Positions 57,344 through 64,000 of a DNA stretch of 64,000 nucleotides are shown here, piece after piece. The stretch is from assembly GCF_042688385.1 (NCBI RefSeq), contig NZ_JBHUPY010000003.1, positions 20,918 to 84,917 on the forward strand, given 5' to 3'. The notes beneath the pieces were generated by a model, which made no database searches, was not told the origin of the DNA, and saw nothing but the letters and a program-made list of their open reading frames with translations. The translations under genes and the position numbers were made by a program. How positions within the stretch are numbered: position 1 is the stretch's first letter; every line of letters begins with the position of its first letter. Origin of the DNA: Herpetosiphon sp042688385. GTDB lineage: Bacteria; Chloroflexota; Chloroflexia; Chloroflexales; Herpetosiphonaceae.

Positions 57344-59302
57344 TTATGCAGGATTTTTGACCACAATATCTTCAGTGCTACCAGGCAGCGCGTGCAAGTG
57401 ATAGGGCACGCTAATCACCACCACATCTTCATATTTGCGCAATGCCAGCAAGAGCATCACAGCTGTTTGGTTGTGCAGCGCCTTAGCAATCGTCGAATCG
57501 GGCACAAACTCTGGAATAACCACCGTGATCAAATCGCTTGGAAACTCTTTGCTATTCACTTGGTCGACATAATCAACCAGTGGCGTGAGATAATCGCGGT
57601 AGTCGGTGTGTAAGAAGACCAATTTGGCCTTGCCCAACACTTCATCCCACTGTTCCCAGCGTTTGCGAGTTTTGGCTTCTTCTTCGTCGCTGCCAACCAC
57701 CTGCACTACCCGCACATCGTCGGTCAGTTTCAAAGCATATTTGATGGCGCGCAACGAGCCACGGTGAATGCTGCCAACTGGCACAATTGCCACATCAGCA
57801 GGCGAGCGCAAATCGCTTGGTTGCAGGCCACTTAGGCTTAAATTGGTCGCAACATGGTCATAATGCTTCTTGATTGTGCGGAACAACAGCATAATCAAAG
57901 GCAAGGCCAAAATAATCAGCCATGCGCCTTCGGTAAATTTGGTGACGGTCAACACCACCAACACCACTGCCGTCAAACCAACCCCAATCATACTTGGAAT
58001 CCGTTTGAGCTTGTAGTTTGGCTCGTAGTGCAAGGTTGTGATGCCCGTGTTGAGGCTTTCGCCTGGTTTGAGTTTGGCAACCTTGCGCCACATCACAATC
58101 ATGCCTGCTTGCGAAAGCGTAAACGACAGGAACACACCAATTGCATACAATGGCAACAGATGATGTTCTTCGCCGCCGAACACTGCCAGCAAAACTGACG
58201 ACAGGAACGCCAGCGCGATCACCCCTGAGCTATAGACCAAGCGGCTGCCCAAGCGCGAAAGCCAGCGTGGCAAGAAGCCGTCATTCGACAAAAACGCAGC
58301 GATCCGTGGGAAGTCGGCATAGGCGGTGTTGGCTGCTAGGATCAAAATAAACATTGTGGTAAATTGAACCCAGTAGTAGAGAAAACCGCTGCCCACAACC
58401 GTGCGAGTCATCTGCGAAAGCACGCTTTCGCCGCCTTCATGCAAAATCGTAATTGGAATATGGGTGGCGATAAAGCTAATCCCGATGAACAAGGTCATAG
58501 CCATAATTGCCATCGCCCGCATCGTGATAATCGCATTTTTAGGGGCGGGATTTTTGAAGGCCTGCACCCCGTCGCTGATTGCTTCGATCCCAGTCAAGGC
58601 AGTACAACCGCCAGCAAAGGCCCGCAGCACCAGCCAAATAAAGCCGAAGTTATCGAGGCCTGAGCGCGCAGCTTCATCGGTGGCAACGCTACGTGGTGGC
58701 AATGGCTCGCCAAAAATTCCAAAGTAACGCGCCATTCCAACTGCTAGCACCAGGAAAACCCCAATCACGAAGGCATAGGTGGGGATGGCAAAGATGGTGC
58801 CGCTTTCGCGCAAACCGCGCAAATTGAGCCAGGTAATTAACAGAATAATCCCAATTCCAATTAACACGCGGTGTTCATGGAAAAAGGCAACATCGGGAAA
58901 GGCCGAAGAAATTGCTTTGACCCCTGCCGAAACCGAAACCGCCACTGTCAGCACATAATCACTAAGAATCGAAGCACCTGCCAACCATGAAGCTGTGCGA
59001 CCGAGGTTATCCTTACTGACCATATATGCGCCACCGCCCATCGGGTAGTGGTGGATGGTTTGGTTGTAGCTCAGTACCACCAACAGCACCAAGGCTGCAA
59101 TCCCGATTGCAATCGGTAAGGTGTAACTCAAGGCAGCGGCGCTGATCAAAATCAACACCCGCATAATTGCTTCGGTGGCGTAGGCATTGGAGCTAATGGG
59201 GTCGGATGCAAAGACTGCCAATCCGCGAATGTTGTCGAGCCGTTCGTGATGGGCACTACTGCTGGGGAACGGCTTCCCGATGAGTAGCTGTTTGATATTC
59301 AT
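57344..59302 (-). CDS. KimA-like APC-superfamily potassium importer (copy 2)
   Basis: A 652-residue paralogue of the gene at 55038: IKQLLIGKPFPSSSAHHERL, FASDPISSNAYATEAIMRVL, YPMGGGAYMVSKDNLGRTAS, LTVAVSVSAGVKAIS, and the same C-terminal soluble domain (VAIVPVGSIHRGSLRAIKYA, as VIVLVSSLHRGTVKALEYA in copy 1), which resembles the universal-stress-like tail of KimA where c-di-AMP acts. AAAGG lies 10 bases before the ATG at 59302. It ends at its own terminator, so the two copies are transcribed separately. Two copies may differ in K+ affinity or inducer. Confidence 0.83.
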   Translation of the reverse strand: MNIKQLLIGKPFPSSSAHHERLDNIRGLAVFASDPISSNAYATEAIMRVLILISAAALSYTLPIAIGIAALVLLVVLSYNQTIHHYPMGGGAYMVSKDNLGRTASWLAGASILSDYVLTVAVSVSAGVKAISSAFPDVAFFHEHRVLIGIGIILLITWLNLRGLRESGTIFAIPTYAFVIGVFLVLAVGMARYFGIFGEPLPPRSVATDEAARSGLDNFGFIWLVLRAFAGGCTALTGIEAISDGVQAFKNPAPKNAIITMRAMAIMAMTLFIGISFIATHIPITILHEGGESVLSQMTRTVVGSGFLYYWVQFTTMFILILAANTAYADFPRIAAFLSNDGFLPRWLSRLGSRLVYSSGVIALAFLSSVLLAVFGGEEHHLLPLYAIGVFLSFTLSQAGMIVMWRKVAKLKPGESLNTGITTLHYEPNYKLKRIPSMIGVGLTAVVLVVLTVTKFTEGAWLIILALPLIMLLFRTIKKHYDHVATNLSLSGLQPSDLRSPADVAIVPVGSIHRGSLRAIKYALKLTDDVRVVQVVGSDEEEAKTRKRWEQWDEVLGKAKLVFLHTDYRDYLTPLVDYVDQVNSKEFPSDLITVVIPEFVPDSTIAKALHNQTAVMLLLALRKYEDVVVISVPYHLHALPGSTEDIVVKNPA

Positions 59303-59359
59303 GGTTGATGTCCTTTCAAAGTGGGTTGACAGCCCTACCACTTCGTTGATGTGCTCTAA

Positions 59360-59404
59360 AATGCGCCACTGGTTTTGCCAGAAGCGGCAAAACTGTGACG
59401 CATT
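59360..59404 (-). terminator. hairpin upstream of KimA-like copy 2
   Basis: AATGCG (59360-59365) to CGCATT (59399-59404), with an inner GTTTTGCC/GGCAAAAC stem, gives an almost continuous 17-bp hairpin. It lies 46 bases after the DUF456 gene and 58 before the KimA-like gene, both on the minus strand. It may end the first or attenuate the second. Confidence 0.7.
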
Positions 59405-59449
59405 CTTCTGTCAGCGTTAGACTATACGTTGGTTTTAGCCTAGGGTTGC

Positions 59450-59935
59450 TTAACCCGTTATCACGCGCACCAAAAAGATCGTAACCATTACGAGGCCAAG
59501 TGAAACCTGTATTGCAATGCTTACGAGCCAATTTTTGATGGTGCGCCATGAAACATCAAGCACGAATTTACCATCGCGCCAGCGTTGCCACTCTGGCAAT
59601 AATGCCCCTATGATCGAACCAATCAACATGCCTGGAATATTCAGGATGAATAGGCCAATAATACCACCAATCATACTAAAGATGGTAGCCCAAATTGAGG
59701 CCCCGCCACGGCGCTGGCCCAAGGCTCCAACCCAAATATCACTGGTCATGGCAATCAGCGCAATCACGCCTAAAACAGCCAAGGTTCCCCAGCCCACCAC
59801 CACAAATTCAGTCATGGAGGCGTAAAGCAACGCTCCCAGCCAAATCAGGGCTGCCCCGGGTAAGATTGGCAAAATAACCACACTGACCAAGCCCAAGAAC
59901 ATAATCAACAATGCTAGTGCTAGTGCTAGTTCCAA
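59450..59935 (-). CDS. DUF456 family membrane protein
   Basis: A 161-residue hydrophobic protein of the DUF456 family, with four membrane helices: LVSVVILPILPGAALIWLGA, TLAVLGVIALIAMTSDIWVG, SMIGGIIGLFILNIPGMLIG and the C-terminal one. The start is a TTG at 59935, with GAGGG 8 bases ahead inside the last codons of the subtilisin-FHA gene; the ATG at 59902 is the alternative. The first codons contain three CTAGCA hexamers in tandem. It follows the protease gene by 3 bases, so it is co-translated. Function of DUF456 proteins is unknown. Confidence 0.82.
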   Translation of the reverse strand: MELALALALLIMFLGLVSVVILPILPGAALIWLGALLYASMTEFVVVGWGTLAVLGVIALIAMTSDIWVGALGQRRGGASIWATIFSMIGGIIGLFILNIPGMLIGSIIGALLPEWQRWRDGKFVLDVSWRTIKNWLVSIAIQVSLGLVMVTIFLVRVITG

Positions 59936-59938
59936 ATT

Positions 59939-61576
59939 TTAGCCCTCAAAACGTAAGTGCGTCTGCCCAACTTCGATCACATCGCCAGGTCGAACCAATT
60001 GGCGGCCTTGAACCGGAATGCCATTGATTTTCGTGCCATGGCTGCTGCCCGCATCTTCAATTTCAATGCCACGCGGATCACGATAGAGAATCGTATGCCG
60101 CCGCGAAACCGTACTATCGCCACTCAGCGCGACATCTAAGCCTGCTTCGCGGCCAATAAAGACCTGATTTTCGCGCAGCAAATAGAACTTGTTCACTTCG
60201 GCTCCGCGCACAACCGTCAATTTGCCCCATGCTGGGCCAGCGGCTGGCGCTGCGCTTGGCGGTGCGTAGCTCTGGCTCAATGGTGGCGTTGATCCGACGA
60301 TCGGTTGCGATGCAAGGTTGCGCTGATCGTACATTGGTTGTTGTTGGAAGGCTTGATCATATTGAATTGGTGGCGGCGGGGCGAAACCGCCAACCGGAAT
60401 TGCTCTTGGGCGCGAGTTTTGCTTGCGGCGGCGCACTAAGAATACCGTCAAGCCACCCAAAACAACCAGCATCACCGCGCTAAAGCCAAGCAGCTTGATC
60501 AAGTTGGATTTGCCTTCGGGGCCGCCAACCGCCGCTGCACTGCCCTTAATTGGCCCACCAAGCGCGTTACACGCATTAATTCGGCCTGTCCCAAGGTTAC
60601 TTGGCTCGAAATAGGTTACTGGGCCATAGCGCTTAATTGGATTTTGCGCCGAAATATCATCGGCAGTTTTTTCAATTTCGGCTCGCACTTGGTCGGCGTT
60701 CCAATCGGGGTGCTGGGCAAAGAGTAACGCCGCTAAGCCTGCAACGACGGGCGTGGCCTGCGATGTGCCGCTCATTTGGTCGTAGTTTTTGTTGAAGCGC
60801 TCTTCGGCAGGCAAGTCTCTGGTCATGTAGACATCGTAGGTCGGCATGGTTGAATAAATGCCTGCGCCTGGAGCCGAAACCGAAATCCAGTTGCCATAAT
60901 TCGAGAAGTCGGTTTTGCGATCTTCAGGGTCGGTTGCGGCCACAACCATCGCAAATTCTTCGACTCCAAAGGCAAAGTTGGGCAATGGCACAAACGAATT
61001 ACCAGCGGCGATAATTACCAGCACGCCAGCAGCATCAGCTTCTTGGATTGCAGCAACAATATCTTCGCTATCGAGCGGCAACATCGAACCAAGGCTCATA
61101 TTGATAATCTGGACATTTTTGCTGACCGCATAGCGAATGCCTGCAATAATATCCTGATTGCTGCCAGAACCATCGGCGGCCATCACCCGAATTGGCAAAA
61201 TGCGCGTGCCACCGCCAGCAACCCCGGCAATCCCTTTGCTATTGTTGATTGTGGCGGCGATAATGCCTGAAACATGGGTTCCGTGGCCATTTTCATCAGA
61301 TGGATCATCATCGCCATCGACAGCATCAAAGCCATCGGTGCGCAAAATATCGACCAAATCTGGGTGATTCATATCAACGCCAGAGTCGATGACGGCCACA
61401 GTCACATCGGAACTGCCCGTCAGATGCTCCCATGCGCAGGTTAGGCCAAGCTGACGAATAACCCATTGTTTATTGGCATCGGGGTCGTTGGGTGGGCTCA
61501 TTAAGGGATTTTGGGCAGCGACAGGGGTGCTGACCAGCAAAATCAAACAAAAAACAAGTGCAATGCGACGGCTCAT
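59939..61576 (-). CDS. subtilisin-like serine protease with membrane anchor and cytosolic FHA domain
   Basis: A 545-residue protein. Signal peptide (ALVFCLILLVSTPVAAQ, 6-22). The S8 domain (about 35-335) has the complete triad: D64 in VAVIDSGVD, H98 in NGHGTHVSG and Ser in GTSQATPVVAGLAALL (about 268). A membrane helix (about 370-390, LLGFSAVMLVVLGGLTVFLV, then RRRKQ) ends the outside part. The C-terminal domain (about 465-540) is FHA: FIGREAG, VSRRHTI and DAGSSHGTKINGI. So proteolysis outside is tied to phosphothreonine binding inside. AGGAGG lies 9 bases before the ATG at 61576. It is co-transcribed with DUF456. A Ser/Thr kinase of this cell may recruit it. Confidence 0.9.
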   Translation of the reverse strand: MSRRIALVFCLILLVSTPVAAQNPLMSPPNDPDANKQWVIRQLGLTCAWEHLTGSSDVTVAVIDSGVDMNHPDLVDILRTDGFDAVDGDDDPSDENGHGTHVSGIIAATINNSKGIAGVAGGGTRILPIRVMAADGSGSNQDIIAGIRYAVSKNVQIINMSLGSMLPLDSEDIVAAIQEADAAGVLVIIAAGNSFVPLPNFAFGVEEFAMVVAATDPEDRKTDFSNYGNWISVSAPGAGIYSTMPTYDVYMTRDLPAEERFNKNYDQMSGTSQATPVVAGLAALLFAQHPDWNADQVRAEIEKTADDISAQNPIKRYGPVTYFEPSNLGTGRINACNALGGPIKGSAAAVGGPEGKSNLIKLLGFSAVMLVVLGGLTVFLVRRRKQNSRPRAIPVGGFAPPPPIQYDQAFQQQPMYDQRNLASQPIVGSTPPLSQSYAPPSAAPAAGPAWGKLTVVRGAEVNKFYLLRENQVFIGREAGLDVALSGDSTVSRRHTILYRDPRGIEIEDAGSSHGTKINGIPVQGRQLVRPGDVIEVGQTHLRFEG

Positions 61577-61623
61577 GATATAATCGCCTCCTGACAAACA
61601 CTCAGCACGCTGGAGGATTCCCC

Positions 61624-62034
61624 ATGCGTTTCAAACAGTTGCTTATAGGCTGCCTTTTGCTAACACTCACAGCCTGTGGTGGCGATGATACCGCACCCGT
61701 CAACCAAGTCAAGGCATTTGTTGCAGCAACTGAAGAACGGAATGTTGATCGGATGGTCGCATTGATGGTGCCCGAGATGCGGCGTGATGCTGGTTGGCAG
61801 CTACGACAGGTCATGCCACGAATCAAATCAATCGATTATCAAAATGATCAATATACGCTCGAAAAGATCGAAGATGGCCGCGCGTATGTCCAAATTAATG
61901 GCACATTGGTCGGGCAGATGGACGATGGTGCAGCGATTAATTATCCTGCCAATCAATTGGTCGAACTTGTTGAGCAAGATGATGGCACGTGGCTGGTTGC
62001 AAACAGCGGTTTTGAAGTTCCAAGCCAACCTTAA
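61624..62034 (+). CDS. small lipoprotein with NTF2/DUF4878-like domain
   Basis: A 136-residue lipoprotein: LIGCLLLTLTACGGDDT has a lipobox (TAC). The rest (VKAFVAATEERNVDRMVALM...GTLVGQMDDG...DDGTWLVANSGFE) has the alpha-beta pattern of small NTF2-like or DUF4878 lipoproteins. GGAGG lies 7 bases before the ATG. A plus-strand TATAAT at 61579-61584, within the start of the divergent protease gene, is the likely -10 box. It probably supports an envelope process; the role is unknown. Confidence 0.78.
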   Translation: MRFKQLLIGCLLLTLTACGGDDTAPVNQVKAFVAATEERNVDRMVALMVPEMRRDAGWQLRQVMPRIKSIDYQNDQYTLEKIEDGRAYVQINGTLVGQMDDGAAINYPANQLVELVEQDDGTWLVANSGFEVPSQP

Positions 62035-62046
62035 ATTGAAAATGGT

Positions 62047-62072
62047 ACGAGCGCTGAAACTTCAGCGCTCGT
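62047..62072. terminator. bidirectional terminator
   Basis: ACGAGCGCTGAA (62047-62058) and TTCAGCGCTCGT (62061-62072) form a perfect 12-bp stem with a 2-base loop and TTGG after it, between two convergent genes. Confidence 0.9.
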
Positions 62073-62077
62073 TTGGT

Positions 62078-62944
62078 TTAGGCATTCGGTTCAACAATTT
62101 CGAGCACTGCTTCGTTCAATGGCAGGGCATACACGCCTGCTGAGCGCCGTGGAAATTGGTGTTGGCTGACCGGCAAGAAGCGCGCTGCATCTTCCAAATA
62201 TAAATATTGGGTAATAACGGTACGCATCTGCTCGATTTCTAGCACGTTGAAGGCATTTTTACCGCGATACCACCGCCGCCCGCGCCGCGAGGTGGCGGTG
62301 CCTGCTTGCACAATCACCGTACCTTGGCGCAAATCGGGGTCGAATTCGAGCGTGTTGCCGATGTATGAGGCATGGGTGTGGCCACATAACACCAACTCAA
62401 CATTGCTGCGATCGAAGGTTTTGAGCGCCGCCGCTGCGTTCTGAATCACATCGCGCGTTTCGCCTGGCGGCATAACCGGATGGTGATGCATAATCACGAT
62501 TTTACATAAGCTATCTGGATAGCGTGCCAAGGTACGATCAAGTTGCAGCAATTGTTGGTCGGTCAATTTGCCGCCATCGACCGTGAACGAGCGGGTCGTG
62601 TTGACCCCAACCGCCACAAAATCTTCATTTCCCCAAACTGGCTCCAAAATTGGCGAGATATATTTTTTGTAGTAATAATTGGGCCGCAGCATGCGATAGA
62701 GCGCGTTATACAGCGGCACATCGTGATTGCCCATGACCGCAATGGTTGGTTGGGGCAATTGGGCGATAAAATCGCGAATGGTCAGCCATTGGCTTTTAAT
62801 ATCGGCCCGCTGCACAAAATCGCCAGACAACACCGTTAACGTTGGCTTGATTTGCCAAGCAGCCTCAAGAATTTGTTTGGCTTTTTCGGGGTTGAACGGT
62901 GGTCCTGCGTGCAGATCGGAAAGGTGTAGAATGCGCGATGCCAT
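62078..62944 (-). CDS. calcineurin-like metallophosphoesterase (cyclic nucleotide phosphodiesterase-like)
   Basis: A 288-residue cytosolic phosphoesterase with all motifs: LHLSDLHAGPPF, LSGDFVQRAD, VMGNHDVPL, IVIMHHHP and LCGHTHASY. This order and spacing match the CpdA/Icc class III cAMP phosphodiesterases. The start codon overlaps the stop codon of a 51-residue membrane peptide gene (TAATG), so both are one unit. Physiological substrate not known. Confidence 0.9.
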   Translation of the reverse strand: MASRILHLSDLHAGPPFNPEKAKQILEAAWQIKPTLTVLSGDFVQRADIKSQWLTIRDFIAQLPQPTIAVMGNHDVPLYNALYRMLRPNYYYKKYISPILEPVWGNEDFVAVGVNTTRSFTVDGGKLTDQQLLQLDRTLARYPDSLCKIVIMHHHPVMPPGETRDVIQNAAAALKTFDRSNVELVLCGHTHASYIGNTLEFDPDLRQGTVIVQAGTATSRRGRRWYRGKNAFNVLEIEQMRTVITQYLYLEDAARFLPVSQHQFPRRSAGVYALPLNEAVLEIVEPNA

Positions 62945-63099
62945 TAAGCAGCTTCCTCGCCTTCGCTGGCTGGTGTGGCTGTCGGTTTGGCTTGGGCCAA
63001 AGGCTTACCTCGTGCGGCCTGAGTTAATTGATAGGCTACCGCCACTACTCCTGCAAGCATTATCACAAGCATCGTTAATTTGATCAGCAAAAGCAGCAT
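62944..63099 (-). CDS. 51-residue single-pass membrane peptide
   Basis: A short ORF: MLLLLIKLTMLVIMLAGVVA is a membrane helix, followed by a positively charged turn (QAARGKPLAQAKP) and an acidic end (SEGEEAA). GAGGTGG lies 4 bases before the ATG, and the stop overlaps the phosphoesterase start codon by one base, good evidence that it is real and translated first. It may anchor or regulate the phosphoesterase, but no family is recognised. Confidence 0.7.
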   Translation of the reverse strand: MLLLLIKLTMLVIMLAGVVAVAYQLTQAARGKPLAQAKPTATPASEGEEAA

Positions 63100-63179
63100 A
63101 TCCACCTCAAGTTGTATAGAAAGAATTCGCGCTTATTGTACCATGGTGGCGTTTGATTGCTACCTGTGGAGATAGTCGA

Positions 63180-63725
63180 ATGCTGATTGCAACTGAACGT
63201 GGCGATATAACCCTGCGCACTGCCCAACCCGAGGACTGGCCCGAATTTAAGCGTTTGCGCTTGCTGGCCTTACAACAACACCCCAGCTTTTTTGGCTCGG
63301 ATTATGCCGAAAGTGCCGCCCAGCCTGATAAACATTGGCAAAAACGGATTGCCAATCTGAACCCTGCTACGCAGCAAATTTTTGTGGCACTGCATGAAGC
63401 GCAGCTTGTAGCAACAGTAGGCATTCGACGCGAAAGTGGAGCCAAATCGAGCCATCAAGCAACCATTTGGGGCGTGTATACCGACCCTGCGTGGCGAGGC
63501 CATGGCCTTAGCCGCCAGCTTGTTGCCATGGCCGAAGCTTGGGCTTGGCAACAAGCAGTGGCAATTATTCGCCTGATGGTTCATGTTGCCAATACCAGCG
63601 CAATTCAGCTCTATAGCCGCTGTGGCTATAGCGTCTATGGAGTCGAGCAAATGGCCATTTATTCCGATGGCGTGTATCACGATGAGTTGTTGATGGCGAA
63701 AAAGAGCGCAGAACATAGAGCATAG
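63180..63725 (+). CDS. GNAT-family N-acetyltransferase
   Basis: A 181-residue acetyltransferase: GDITLRTAQPEDWPEFKRLR at the N-terminus, motif A VYTDPAWRGHGLSRQLVAMA with the acetyl-CoA loop R-G-H-G-L, then NTSAIQLYSRCGYSVYGVE. The ATG at 63180 has GGAG 8 bases upstream, preferred over the frame start at 63153. Such proteins acetylate small amines or ribosomal proteins; the target is unknown. The last codons and the stop lie in the AGAACATAGAGCATAG repeat that follows, so the true end has been remodelled. Confidence 0.88.
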   Translation: MLIATERGDITLRTAQPEDWPEFKRLRLLALQQHPSFFGSDYAESAAQPDKHWQKRIANLNPATQQIFVALHEAQLVATVGIRRESGAKSSHQATIWGVYTDPAWRGHGLSRQLVAMAEAWAWQQAVAIIRLMVHVANTSAIQLYSRCGYSVYGVEQMAIYSDGVYHDELLMAKKSAEHRA

Positions 63726-63726
63726 A

Positions 63727-63924
63727 TGTACTGGTTCATTAGGTTGGCAACCATGTCCCCTCACCCCCCAACCCCCTCTCCCACTGAACGCGGGCGAGGG
63801 GGAGCCGACCATTTTTCGCCAAGGAATTGCGGGAGAACCACGCGTTTAAAGCCCCTCGCCCAGCGGATGGGAGAGGGGTTGGGGTGAGGGAATCAGGCGG
63901 TGGTTAACCTAATAAACCAGTACA
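63727..63924. mobile_element. palindromic MITE-like element, copy 5 (intact ends)
   Basis: A 198-bp element. Left end TGTACTGGTTCATTAGGTT (63727-63745) and right end AACCTAATAAACCAGTACA (63906-63924) are inverted repeats matching at 18 of 19 positions. C-rich and G-rich arms lie inside. It is flanked directly by CATAGA on both sides (63721-63726 and 63925-63930). Confidence 0.8.
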
Positions 63925-64000
63925 CATAGAACATAGAACATAGAACATAGAACATAGAACATAGAACATAGAACATAGAACATAGAACATAGAACATAGA
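63924..64000. repeat. 7-bp tandem repeat (ACATAGA)n
   Basis: Eleven exact copies of ACATAGA in tandem run to the end of the window. The same heptamer appears singly or a few times in other gaps (8765, 12610, 40815). The array continues beyond the window. Confidence 0.95.

Noticed and set aside
63924..64000. CRISPR array
   Set aside because: The unit is 7 bases with no spacers; no cas genes are in the window.

Overview
The window reads as a chromosomal segment of a filamentous, gliding Chloroflexota bacterium, most like Herpetosiphon. This is inferred from gene content and style: roughly 50% GC, a rich set of Ser/Thr kinase and FHA signalling proteins, KimA-type permeases, beta-helix, golvesin-like and LCP surface proteins, a glyoxylate shunt, and intergenic DNA full of word-like short repeats. 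No database search was possible.

Layout. 1-8.6 kb: the end of a surface-type protein, a solitary LuxR-type HTH protein, an FHA/winged-helix regulator overlapping a transmembrane Ser/Thr kinase, a double-GNAT protein, a RamB/ScfR-like regulator, and a TetR regulator with its drug-efflux pump. 9.3-13.4 kb: malate synthase and isocitrate lyase (glyoxylate shunt), then shikimate kinase. 13.4-15 kb: small conserved proteins. 15.0-18.4 kb: a tightly overlapping, AT-rich three-gene operon (DUF262, DUF3696-type AAA ATPase, unknown protein) that looks like a defence system. 18.4-24 kb: an M28-like peptidase with an APH-like kinase, a membrane phosphoesterase, and a CLC-type (probably fluoride-class) transporter. 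23.9-24.35 kb: a short transcription unit holding two circularly permuted tRNA-like genes, the most unusual item here. 24.7-32.1 kb: a seven-gene polysaccharide synthesis and ABC export operon, including a heptose kinase and a GT9 transferase. 32.5-40.8 kb: an MmyB-like regulator, a beta-helix protein, an M23 peptidase, a catalytically dead E2-like protein, and an ECF sigma factor with a membrane partner. 41-45 kb: 3-hydroxyacyl-CoA dehydrogenase, enoyl-CoA hydratase, a DinB-like protein and IMP dehydrogenase with an attenuator-like leader. 45-55 kb: LCP protein, hydrolase, His-rich peptide, TsaD, Fpg, an inactive PGRP-like surface protein and a GH-like lipoprotein. 55-64 kb: two tandem KimA-like potassium importers, a DUF456 protein, a subtilisin-TM-FHA fusion, a lipoprotein, a phosphoesterase with a 51-residue membrane peptide, and a GNAT protein.

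Two non-coding layers run through the window. First, five copies of a palindromic, MITE-like element of about 180-270 bp with 19-bp terminal inverted repeats (8.6, 8.9, 32.3, 49.4 and 63.7 kb). Three are flanked by 6-bp direct repeats. Second, blocks of heptamer-like repeats fill most long gaps and in a few places supply the stop codon or last residues of genes.

The leading candidates for undescribed biology are the permuted tRNA unit (24.0-24.3 kb), the DUF262/DUF3696 operon (15.0-18.4 kb), the reversed EmbR-like regulator/kinase pair (0.9-3.3 kb), and the long structured leader of the first KimA-like gene.
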